DNA of 64,000 nucleotides from assembly GCA_036346395.1 (NCBI GenBank), contig CM070594.1, positions 31,777,385-31,841,384 of the forward strand, read 5' to 3'. Within the stretch, counting starts at the first letter, position 1; each line of letters opens with the position of its first letter. Below are positions 42,236 to 52,716 of the stretch, one piece after another. The DNA comes from Hsuehochloa calcarea (taxonomy: Eukaryota; Streptophyta; Magnoliopsida; Poales; Poaceae). Under the pieces are notes generated by a model, which was not told where the DNA came from, ran no database searches, and saw only the letters and a list, made by a program, of their open reading frames with translations. The translations under genes and the position numbers were made by a program.

Positions 42236-42922
42236 CTCGCTCTTTATCCAGGGGCACAGTGTGCTACCTAGAACACGAAGATAATGCTAGTTGTCATCTT
42301 TAAGTTTTGAGAAGGGCTGTTGCAGGTCGAGGTCGTTTTTCCGTTGCAATTATAATCACTTCGTAAAATGTAAATATGATATGAGGCTGGCTGCCGCTTT
42401 GCTAATTGTGTGATATAAACTCTCAAGTGCATAAGCATTTACAACATGAGGCTGTCATATTATCGATGGCAAACCAAACGCTTGTTCCATGTGTCAGGGT
42501 TCGTTCCTCGCCTAGTTTTTTTCTTTTCACGGGACATGCATGCGCTAGACTGTGCCATATTGACATATCATTCGCCGAACAATCAAATCGCAGCATGGCA
42601 GGAAATACCGCCCCCCTTAGCCCCCTATGATCCCTATTGACTTGGCTGTCATGAGGCAACCTACTACAGTGAGTATGCTACTTGCCTACTCGCATGCATT
42701 AACGTTCGTCAGTTAACTCGAGTTGTATTTGTCATAACAATATCAACGAGAGAGAACGGCTACCCACACGAACGGATCAAATGCGCATGAATTAATTGAG
42801 TACGAGACGCAGCGATAGGCGCCACCGAGCAAGCGGAAGTTAGAAGAAGGGGGCACGTGCTTCCCATGCACACATCCATGCTGTATTGTGTACATTTTTT
42901 TTTCCGGGAAAGGAGATGTTTT

Positions 42923-43176
42923 TGTTAAGAAACCGGGGTAGACCAGAGAGTTTGCTTCAGATGGGCTCTTTATTCATCCAGTAACCTATATAAATGAGGG
43001 TTTCAACAATTATAACTACAGTTTTGAGAAGAGCAATAAAGAGAAGTCTGAAGTCCCTTCGTATCTTTGTGTTCACCTACTATTCTGTTCTTGTGTTCTT
43101 ACATTGCTATTACAATTCTACGCTTGTCTACGAGGTAATCGCTCAAACTGGACTCATCAGCGACGGTTCTTCAACA
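42923..43176 (+). repeat. 5' LTR of element J (254 bp)
   Basis: TGTTAAGAAACCGGGGTAG to TTCTTCAACA, with TATATAAATGAGGG at 42988-43001 as TATA box. The ends match the LTR of I. Confidence 0.8.
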
Positions 43177-43178
43177 CA

Positions 43179-43190
43179 TTATTAGCACGA
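43179..43190 (+). promoter_or_regulatory. Primer-binding site of element J
   Basis: TTATTAGCACGA, 2 bp after the LTR; one base differs from the site in I. Confidence 0.65.
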
Positions 43191-44560
43191 TCGACTCTCA
43201 TCGGATCGAAAAGGTAACTGCCGAAGAACGACACTTGTAAATTGAATCGTATTTTCTAGATCGCTTTCAATTATGCAAATTTGCTTTCTAGATTGGTTTT
43301 CTACAGTGTAAATTCGCTCTAATCTACCGCGAGCCGACTTGAAATCGCCGACACAATGCCGATCGGTAGATTGCATGAAAGAGTAGATGTCGATTGTACC
43401 TTAGATTAAAAGTTGTAAATCCGTTTTAACCTACCGCGAGCCGACTAGAAGTAGTCGGCCAAGCCGATCGGTGGTTGCATGAAAGAACCGATGTTGATTG
43501 CACTACATTGCATTGTATTACATGAACAGTAACTCAAAAAAATTTGCCCCCGTACGAGCTCCCCACGATGCGCTGGTTGCCCGCATGCACCACCGACACC
43601 AACCCCTCCCGAGCTCACTCACCGATGGCCGTCGGCTCCCACGTGCCAAGAAGCGCACCGCGAGACCGTAGCCGCGCCGACGCCGCCGCATGGCCGTCGC
43701 ACTTGAAGCCGCTACATGGCCGCCGTACCCGAAGAAGCCGCTGCCGGCCTGGAGCCACCTCGGCGTGTACCTCGCGGCCTGTAGGCCACTGGCCTCCCTG
43801 CCGCACGGCGCAAGCACCGGCCTATAGCCGCACAACGCCACCACCACCTAAAGCAAAAGAAGAAGAAGGGGAGGAGGTTGAATGGCACCGGCACCATACG
43901 GACCCTTTGGGCTCAGAAGGCCACGGCCATTTGGTCATTGCGCTTTGAGCCGCCTTTGCACCGAGCCGCCGCCGCGTGAAGACCTCGTCCCCCATGGCCG
44001 CCTCCCCGCACAAGGCCAGCGCCGTTGCATGCGGCCGACGCCGCACTCCTCACCCATGGTCGCCAAGCAATGGCCGCCTTTTGCGCTCATAGCGCCGCCG
44101 CCACTGGGTGTACAGGGGGTAGGGAGCCCTACCCATGTAGTTGAGACGGCTCGGTGGGCTGGTTGTGGGGCCGGGAGGATGGGCCGTGGAATTGGCCCAG
44201 CTGACCGGGTGAAAAACCGAAAAAACAACAAGGAGGGGCGGTGGAAGGAAATTTACAAATAACACCCTCAGCATTCTAAAAAGTACGAGAAAGTTTTGTG
44301 AATAATGTTTTTTTGCGAAAAACCCCTCAAAAATTCTAAAAATTATGCACAAATTTTTTCCGTATTGAAATTTCGCGTGTTAACCACTGAAAATTGCAGA
44401 ATTTTCCTAGAAGTCTTTTTTCCAGCAGAAAAGGGCATCGACAATCCAAATTTTTGCATATTTTGAACTTTTGAAGCATGTTTAACTTTATTATTGTTAT
44501 TTCTATGCAATTTATTTACTGTTTTTGATTATATGTGATTGTTTATATTGCTTTTAATCA
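43191..44560 (+). other. Leader of element J
   Basis: A tandem pair of about 107-bp units (CTACCGCGAGCCGACT... from 43324 and 43431) is followed by a GC-rich segment (43550-44230) with meaningless Pro/Arg-rich frames and an AT-rich end. Confidence 0.55.
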
Positions 44561-45693
44561 TTGAAAATAGCAGTAAATCATAAAAAATACATAGAAAAAT
44601 ACGAGAACATTATGAGAATTTTTGCAATCATTTTATGCAAATTACTAGCAGTAATCTTATGCACCTTTTGCAAATATATATATATGACTGGCATTGCGAA
44701 CCGGGAGTTGAAAGAGCTGACTCAGCATGATCACAATTACCTGACTTGGACATCAAATGTCAAAATTGTACTTGGAGCTAAGAAGCTCCGTGCTGCTATT
44801 GGACCTGGCACCTTGAAGAACGCCACTCCAACTGTTGAGTAGAATGATCAAGCACTTTATTTCCTCGGACACCATCTCTGCCTAACGCTCAAGAATGAGT
44901 GTATGGCAGAAAAGAACACACTAGCTTTATGGACCGCACTGAAGAAGCGGTTCGAGAAGCTGAAGTGCACCATTCTTCCTTGGGCAGAACAAGAATAGAT
45001 CCGACTACGTTTTGCTGATTACAAGATCGTGGGGGTGTACAATTCTGTATTGCACAGAATTTGTATAAGTCTTCAAGTCTATGGTATTGTAATCACATAT
45101 GAGCAGAAGATCGAGAAAACTCTCTCTACCTTTCACCCAAACACGGTGTAATACGCACACAACTATCATCAGGATGGCTACAAGGAGTATGCTGAACTGA
45201 TTGACATCATGCAAGTTGCGAAAGCTCAAGATGACATTACCAGAAAGCACTACATCTCACAGCCGCCTAATAGCAAAGTTGGTCATGAAGTCGATGCAAG
45301 AAGCTACAAGGTGAGGAAGCCTTACTCAAAAGAAAGAGATAAGAAGGGTAAGGTCATGGGTCAGAAAACCAAGCTGAATGCTCAAGCCAAGAAAGACAAA
45401 CAAAAGAAGCACGATGAGAAGCCCTATGGTCAGCAGGACTAAAGTTGCTACAAATATGGCACTTGGGGACATTGGTCACATGTTTGTCGTGAGCCGCAGC
45501 ATGTGAATGATGCTTTCAAGTCTAAGAAGAAGGGCAAATAACAACATGAGGCACACCTCGCCATTGTAGGCACAGAGATCCACAATCATGGGTTACACCT
45601 AAGGATGTGGACAACTCAGTAGCAGCCCCCCATCACATCTTCTTTGGACATCACAGCGGCAACAACTAATGTTACCGAAGAAGAGAAGGTGGA
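44561..45693 (+). pseudogene. Gag and zinc knuckle of element J, 5' part
   Basis: The frame matches element I gag: QHDHNYLTWTSNVKIVLGAK, KKLRAAIGPGTLKNATPTVE then stop, MAEKNTLALWTALKKRFEKL, RLRFADYKIVGVYNSVLH. A basic region with KPYSKERDKKGKV follows, and then a zinc knuckle whose last Cys ligands are altered (CYKYGTWGHWSHVC, with Cys to Tyr at the second ligand). Stops at 44840, 44997, 45148 and 45441 silence it. Element K interrupts it at 45693. Confidence 0.8.
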
Positions 45694-46237
45694 TGATGCG
45701 GGGTGCCCGATCTTCTCGACGTAGAATCTCTTGATAACTTGTGTACCCTGACGAATCACCAGCTGATCCCCCCCGCCAATGCACGGACTTGCAACTCTAT
45801 GGAGAATTCGCCCAAACACACACTTGATTGGATCCTCGCTGACCACAAGCGAAGATCGTTGAACCCTCAATTCCCAACGAAAAAGCAAGAACGACCCCTT
45901 ATTCTCAACGCCCAATTCCCTCTGTTTTGGCTATAAGCACAACAGGAGAATCAAGCAAAAGCTTTGAAAATATATTAATCGTGGTCTTTCTTCAAGAACA
46001 ACCTCATATCCTTCATCTCCGTTCATTATTGAATCTTCCAATCTGAGCACAAGCAAAACACTAGTTTTAGGTAGTATGAAATTCTCAACTAATTTAAAAG
46101 TAAATTCAGTGAACAAATTCACCTATTGGATAAGCTTCTCTTGTTTTTCAACTCTCTTAGTAAGCTCATGTTGTTCTGAGGTATTTAATGAATTGAAAAC
46201 ATTATATGAAACAACGTAGCTAAGGATGTGCGCATCA
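45694..46237 (-). repeat. 3' LTR of element K (544 bp)
   Basis: Plus-strand reading TGATGCGGGGTGCCC to TGTGCGCATCA. It differs from the other copy at about ten positions. Confidence 0.9.
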
Positions 46238-46248
46238 TCCTCCCTTTC

Positions 46249-47363
46249 TTAAAAAAAAGCCGTCATCGGCTTTTGATAGCCTGAAAATGTGCTAGACGAA
46301 GAAAACAACGTATATGCATGGTATATGTATTTATCATCTATACAAGTTCCGTGTAGTGCATGATGATTTGCCGAACATGTGTTAAACAAAGAGAACAACG
46401 TATATACGTGATATATGTATGAATCAATTGTTGTATTTTTCGTGTTGTTTTGCACAATCGATAGCTCGAAATCACATTTCAAATTGCACAACTGACTCAT
46501 ATGATAAAATTTCACCTTCCCAATATCAAAGTCAAGTAAAGTGGGTGAAAACCAATTGATACCATTCCATGATTCAACTGCGCTACTCTGATTAGTTATA
46601 TATTTAAGAGATAAACAAGTAGGCATCATGTTGCATTCTAAACAATAGACACTTGTATTTAAACCCATCTTAAAGAGACTGTGACATTGCTCAATAGATG
46701 GTTTGCGCAAAACATGTAATTTTAAATAAACAAGATTATCACAGGTAATGCATATTCGATAAACTTCAAACATGTTGTTGTCTACACCAAAATCTCCGAT
46801 CAAATTGAATTTATATTTGTGTATGTAGCTATTTACTAGTGATCTTAAATGTGAAATTTCAAGAACCTTCTTAATAACACTAACTACCTCTTTTGGTTTA
46901 TCGAATATGATATGACACAAATAATCATTAAGGGATATTCTAGTAAGAACTTCTGTATGACTAATCAATTCCATATTATGCAAATTAAACATATCAAATT
47001 TAGAACTTGGAATCATCAAAGGAATAATGGAGTTCTCAGTTTTACGCACCTTATCTTGATGATATATCGATTTAGTACCAATAGTGTTACCTTTGTCGTC
47101 CTCCTCAGTTGATGTAGGTGCCGCGGGTATCGTAATGTCATCATGTAACGACGGGGTATCATGTGTTCCCTCTCCAACCATGGTTATATCTTCATCTTTC
47201 TCTTCCAATGGTGATGGCTCTTGAATGTCCAACTCCTTATTTGCTTGGTCCACCTGCACAATGTGTGATACAACACTAGAAATAGAGGGTAAGTTGTTAG
47301 GTTCAAAAATAATTTTACTTATCCTATCATCTATCTCTCCCTTTTCTTTTGGTGTATCTCTCA
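46249..47363 (-). CDS. Unknown open frame (about 370 codons) after gag in element K
   Basis: I do not recognise this protein. The frame opens just after the gag stop and runs to the polypurine tract. The first 110 residues are acidic and hydrophilic (SPLEEKDEDITMVGEG); then comes a mixed, probably folded part with Cys pairs (CITCDNLVYLKLHVLRKP and VYCLECNMMPTCLSLKYI). The end holds an internal duplication (YIYHVYTLFSLFNTCS and YIYHAYTLFSSSSTFS). No protease, RT, integrase, chromodomain, clear signal peptide or clear membrane helix is seen. Its first codon is GTG; the first ATG is about residue 62. A TGTG at the gag end suggests that a 2-bp expansion split one former gag-fusion frame. Confidence 0.6.
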
Positions 47364-48182
47364 CACTCTATTTGGGATGCTCTCAACCTCGCATATGGTG
47401 GACTCACACAGCTCACTCTTTTTATCACTCTCACTCAATTTGGCTATGTGGCTCTCATTCTCACTTGGGTTTTGATACATCTCATCCTTGTAAGACCGTG
47501 GGCCAGCAAGGGCACAACTACCACCAACCACGACCTCCTCACGTGTTGCGGGTTGTGACGGGGCAGCACTACTCATCACCTCGGTCGAAGAAAAATTCTC
47601 ATGCTCGATCTTCTTCTCAAGTGACACACCAGTGGATGAATTAGAACTAAAGAGCCGACGTAGATTTAATTGATGTGCTTGAATTTGTTTAAGTCTCTTT
47701 TCTGCCTTCATAGCAAATTTCACAAGATCTTGCAGACTACGAAAATATTCATCTTGAAGTGCAGCAACGATATGATAATTCAAGCCTGCTTTGAAATATG
47801 CCTTTTCTTGATATGCACTAGTGATATTGGCACGGCGCATTGCATGGTTCAACTCAATATAGTAATCTTTGACAACTTTGCATCCTTGTTTAATGCTCTC
47901 CACGTGTCGTAGTAGTTCCCGCTCATAATAGGATGGAACAAATTCTCTTCTCATGATGCTTTTTAAACAGACCCAAGATGTAATGAATCGTTTTTTACTT
48001 AGTTGTTGCCACCAACTAGAGGCATAGTCCGTAAAAAACAAAGTGACCATTCTCACTTCCTTGGCTTCTGATTCGAACTTATGGGATTCAAGCTCGAACT
48101 CCATGTCTTGTACCCACTCAAGATACTCCTCTGTATCATTACTACCATAGAAAGGAAGATACGTATACTCGCGATCTGCCAT
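47361..48182 (-). CDS. Gag of element K (273 aa)
   Basis: The intact frame starts MADREYTYLPFYGSND at 48182. The retrotrans_gag core shows DTEEYLEWVQDMEFELES, RMVTLFFTDYASSWWQQLSK, IMRREFVPSYYERELLRHV, KVVKDYYIELNHAMRR and KAYFKAGLNYHIVAALQ. A Ser-rich tail ends VESIPNRV. There is no zinc knuckle. It would build the particle. Its start lies 57 bp from the site where element N inserted into the leader. I prefer this Met to the one at 48239 because the latter lies at the N border. Confidence 0.85.
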   Translation of the reverse strand: MADREYTYLPFYGSNDTEEYLEWVQDMEFELESHKFESEAKEVRMVTLFFTDYASSWWQQLSKKRFITSWVCLKSIMRREFVPSYYERELLRHVESIKQGCKVVKDYYIELNHAMRRANITSAYQEKAYFKAGLNYHIVAALQDEYFRSLQDLVKFAMKAEKRLKQIQAHQLNLRRLFSSNSSTGVSLEKKIEHENFSSTEVMSSAAPSQPATREEVVVGGSCALAGPRSYKDEMYQNPSENESHIAKLSESDKKSELCESTICEVESIPNRV

Positions 48183-48243
48183 TGTTAGCAGCAAAGCAAA
48201 GAATATGTATGTAGGTGTTTGTGTATATGCAGAGGTCACTCAA

Positions 48244-50564
48244 TGTAATATTCTGAAAATAATAATGATAATAATAATAACGTCTTAAGGGCCGGTGCGT
48301 AATTAATTAAATTAGATATGTGAAAATAGAATATTTTAGAATTTTTGGAGGGACTAAACTGTACGAGGTATAAAAGATCGTGGGGGAGAGAAACTTGAAA
48401 AAAAAACATAAACCTAGCTCTTTTCTCGTGCGCCGCCACTAGTGCATCCAGCCTCGTTTCCTCAGATCGCCATCTCCATGCGCCGCCGGTTCCTATGCAT
48501 GTGAGTGCGCACTAGCGTTGCCTGCCGCATCATTGTGCTAGCGATCGGCCATCGCGGGCGAGCACTGGTCGGCCAACTCGTGGATGCGGGAGATTGCCAC
48601 TCGGCCGGCGCGTCGCTGCGTGAACTTGCACAGCGTCATCGCCTGCGTGGAAGCCTTCGGCTGCTCAGGCATGTACGTGACTCCTTTTGTTATTGCCACT
48701 TTTAGATAGCCGCATGCAGGTGCTAGTTCATGCATGATACGGTGATGACAAGGAAAATAGTGAAGGAGGTTTCATTACGTGGGAGGTAAATTCAAGGGAG
48801 AAGCTATCAAACAGTAGAAGATAAAATTAGAAGAAAGACGTTAGGATCCGGGTTTTTGTGGGTAGCGATCTATAATTTTATTTCCCTCTGTTTTACTAGT
48901 TTAGTTAGAGATTGGAATTGAGATTAATTAAAGGTTTTAGAATTTCCTAGTCGTAGGACCGATTATTAGATCTGTTTAGCCTGCTGTTCTGTTGAATGAT
49001 TTATTCGGGTACCTTAATGACAAATTTTGAAAATATCATCTACTAGTTAATTGTAGATAATTTCGATATCTTTCTATAGCATATTTTATCATGTCAATCG
49101 GACAGGTAGAATTCGAGTTATGATTTTCGGAAGACTGCTGTCTTTGTGGTTGTCGTCTTTTGGCGCTGTTTTGGTAGATCGGATATTAAAAATAGTAAAT
49201 CCACTAATTAGAGTTTTTGATCTACATGAAAGATGTAGATAATTGTCCAATGGTTCTGTAGGATCTAAGAACTTGCATTTTGGTTGGATAAAACAAAAGT
49301 TATGAATTTAGTAAGACCTGCTGTTCCGAAGCGGACAGATCGGTTTTCTGGGCTAAAAACGGAGGGTTAGATGATTTAATTAGAAGTCTTCGTAATCTAA
49401 GAAAATGAGGGGAATCTTGTGTAGAATCCAGAACTGGGTGGTTTGTCGTGATCGGACTTTTGAGTCAAAAGTTACGTTCGTTTTAGTACCAAGACAGCAA
49501 TGGGTAACTATTCGGTACCGGAGTAGCGTGGTATATTTGGGGACGGGTAGGAGCGAAGTATATTGATTGCTATTCTTGTTGCTATAGCTTGTATTGAAGT
49601 TTGTGTATTTAATATAGGAGAGGCGTCGTGCTTGTTGCCATCTTCTAGCCAAATCGTGCGTCGCAACTAGTAAAGGCAAGTGCATGGTAGACAGCGATCA
49701 ATGATTGATCACTGTGATTCTTTATCTTTCAGTACCATTATTGTTGTGCTTTTATTTTATTTAATTGCAAGCAATGGGATGGTATGGATTTATATTGTTA
49801 ATGGACATGATGAAAAATTGGATATGGTGAGTATTATGAAATTATGCATGTTTGCATTCATAAGCATCTTTGCATAAGAGAAGGTGATCATGATTGATCA
49901 CAACTCCACGGGAGTGGAGGAGGTCCCCGATCCTTGAGGAGGAGCGGGCTTGAGAGTGAATGTTGTCGCGAGCATTCACTCATGCTATACCGATATCTGT
50001 GAAGAAGTGCATGTGGACATGTAGTTTAGATTTGCATTGATACATGAGATTAATGGATGAGAATATTAATAGAAGTACCTGTGATGATAATGAAGTTATT
50101 GAATGCTGTTGATTTATTATTGTTCGTTGTATATGGATGTGTTTGCTGAGTCGTGGACTCACCCTTGCTCTTTTGTTGTCTTTAGGTGATCTTGAGGCGC
50201 CAGTGGCGAGAGCGAGTAGAACACATGGACAACACATGATTATTTGCCATAAGAATCTTTTCATTCAAAATTGGTTTACTCTTGGACATGTTAGGGGTTG
50301 AATAAAGTTTAGGACAACGTGTTGGCCTAGACTATTTGTTTTAATGTTTTGGATTCATTGGTTGGTACTATTTTGGACTATTTACCTGGTTATAATTCCC
50401 TTGCTATTTATTATTGTTTGATCCATAATTATACATGTTCTTTTGTGATCCATGGATATGTTTATTGTTGTTTTCTTGCTGTAATTTTATAGTGTGTCGA
50501 TAATTATTAGTTTAGAGAGTAGTGTGGTGGCATTCTAGGCTCAGTGTTGGGCTGGGGTGTTACA
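48244..50564 (+). repeat. 5' LTR of element N (2321 bp)
   Basis: TGTAATATTCTGAAAATAATA to TTGGGCTGGGGTGTTACA. A TATAAAA box is at 48369-48375. Short frames inside have no meaning. Confidence 0.95.
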
Positions 50565-50566
50565 GT

Positions 50567-50580
50567 TGGTATCAGAGCGG
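50567..50580 (+). promoter_or_regulatory. Primer-binding site of element N
   Basis: TGGTATCAGAGCGG follows the LTR by 2-3 bp. Confidence 0.85.
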
Positions 50581-50823
50581 GCTTTAGGTCCGTGGTGAAT
50601 AGAGTAACAACTTAGACAAACTAAAATTGTTAAAATTTGTTTTAGTTTTAGTAAATCAACTAAAATTTGCTAATGGTTAACTAACCTAAAATTTGACACA
50701 CTAGTGCACAGTAGGTTAGAGAGAGGTACGAGTATAGTTTTATGCTTCCGTTATGTTGTTCATTGATGGATGATTTTATTTTGATCTTTGAACTCGTTGT
50801 GTATTGATGATTGTGGTTGATAG

Positions 50824-52190
50824 CTATGCCGAGGGGTAGAGGACGTGGTCGTGGTGGCGCGATCGTGGAGGTCGGGGCGCGAGGCGAGGTTCCGTGGAGC
50901 CACCTCTGTTGCGATTGAGTCGATGGCGAGGGTTCTTTGTTGACCCGCCTCGGTTGGGGTCGAGATGAGACCCGCTTGGCCGAGAGTTGGTGGGAGAGAT
51001 CCGTGCTCTTCGTCAGCAGCGCCGCGACCCATTCTTTGCGCGGCATCTGTTGTTGCTCTGTCGCACATCCACCGGTTCTGGCGCGGATGTCGCCGAGTGG
51101 ATGGGGTTGAGGTTGGATCCGTTTGTGGTCGGGCACACCGGTCGAGCGGTGGTGGTTGCGCTACATGGAGAGGCGATTTGGAGCTTTAGAGATGTCTTCA
51201 CCTTAGAGGTCCGTTTGTAGCCTTTCATTTGAAAGGGCAGCGGATATTTGGTGGGAGGCGTGTTGTCTTCGAGGACCGCCACTCAAGGGCGATCACTTGG
51301 GAGGATTTTGTAGATCAGTTCAAGGGAAGTTCTACCCTACTCTTTTGTTGAGAAGATGGAGGTTGCCTTGACGATCTTTGCTCGTGGGAAGAGGTCTATT
51401 CTTTGAGTATGAGGTGAGTTCAACAACTTGGTTCGCTTTGTCCCTTGGTGTGAGCGATGATCTTCGAAAGCCAAGAGGTTCCGTCGGGGTCTCAATTCGA
51501 GTCTGCGGCATGTGTTGGGAGCTACTCCACTCCGTGATTACTGCTCTGTTGTGGAGCAAGCTAGGGGCATGGAGTTGGAGATCACGACTCACAAAGGCGA
51601 CAAGCCTCACGGTGGATGGTAGCCGGTGGTGACGGAAGAGGAACTCTAGTGAGGAAGTGGGTGCATTCGACTTGCTTTCAAGAAATTCAAGGGAGGACCG
51701 CGATCCTTCAAGTCTAGCGATCGAGGCCGTTCTCTTCTTGGCGCCTCGTCCTTCTGCAGTACTCGGCTCTTCGTCTGTTCGAGGCGGGGCATGCTTTGCT
51801 TTAAGTGCGGTGATGGACACCGCTGCTGCTGAGTGCACTTGGACGGAGATTGCCGTCGGTGTGGCCGGCCGGGTCACAAGGAGCGGGTGTGTCGCGAGAA
51901 CCCGCTAAGCGTGATCAAGTGGGAGCTGTGCCATCTTCTTCTTCTTGATGGGTCTTTGCTCGAGGATCTTTCGGATGATGACAGCTCCTCCGGTAGCGCC
52001 ATTTCCTCCGCTTGGGCGCCTCGGTGAGGGTACTCGGCCGCCACCTTCAGCACCGCTTCAGGTTGCACGACCGGCTTTACCCGCACCGCCACAGCAGATT
52101 GTTGGGGCTCGCCGCCCGGCATCGTCTTCTTCGCCTTGGCGCCACAGAGTGTCGCCATGCCTACAGTGAGTCCGTGGGTAAATCTGACGT
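50824..52190 (+). pseudogene. Gag of element N, heavily frameshifted
   Basis: ATG at 50826 begins MPRGRGRGRGG, an Arg/Gly-rich head. Pieces of the capsid are scattered across frames (for example FGRVFTLEV-like 51190-51240 and YEVSSTTWFALSLGVSDD near 51410). The zinc knuckle CRRCGRPGHKERVC is intact at 51850-51891. No frame stays open for more than about 180 codons on either strand, and the longer minus-strand frames are antisense artefacts. Confidence 0.65.
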
Positions 52191-52716
52191 GGTGACAGTA
52201 CTTTGCTTGTGGATTCGTTTGATGCTTTAGTCCTTTTGATTCGGGGCTACCTTTTCGTTTGTCTCGGCGGCGTTTGCTAGGAGAAGCGAACTTGAGTATC
52301 TGATGGATTTCTCAATCGGTGTTGGTTAGTTCTCCGGGGTATTATTGCGAGTTCTCTTGTTTGTCTGGGTGTTCTATTGTCATTGATGGAGAGAAGTTCA
52401 CGGCGAATTTGATAGTTATTCAAATGGAGCCGTTCGATGTTATCTTGGGTATGGATTGGTTGCACTCTTATCGGCCGTGATATCCTGTTTACGTAGAACG
52501 ATCTCTGTGCGAACCTCGTGCAGGGAGACTTTGACTTTTCAGGAGTGCGCCTCGCGCTCTTTCGATGTTGGTCGGATTGTTCCGGTCACAGCGATGGAAA
52601 TCGGGCTTCTTTTAGCTCTTCGAGAAACCGAGCGTGGCCGCAGATTGAGGAGATTCGGTGGTTAGTGATTACCGGATGTGTTCCGGTGAGCTTAGGGCTT
52701 GCCACCTGCGTGAGAC
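52191..52716 (+). pseudogene. Protease region of element N
   Basis: The aspartic protease block DSGATFSFVSAAFA can be followed across a frame break at about 52230-52275, then a MDWL-type segment (GYGLVALLSAVI in a shifted frame) at 52440-52480. The region is broken at several points. Confidence 0.5.

Larger units (their letters stand above)
41065..42922. other. Spacer between inverted elements I and J
   Basis: 1.86 kb without a recognisable gene. It contains a 58-bp tandem duplication (41367-41482) and a small MITE-like inverted repeat (42119-42235). Short frames have no family signature. Confidence 0.5.

Noticed and set aside
43544..44262. Frames of 109-134 codons in the J leader
   Set aside because: Same reason: GC-rich leader, no domain, overlapping frames on both strands.
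47361..48239. Start of K gag at 48239
   Set aside because: That codon lies at the N insertion duplication; the conserved gag begins at 48182.
51332..51877. 181-codon minus-strand frame
   Set aside because: It is antisense to the gag of element N and has no family signature.
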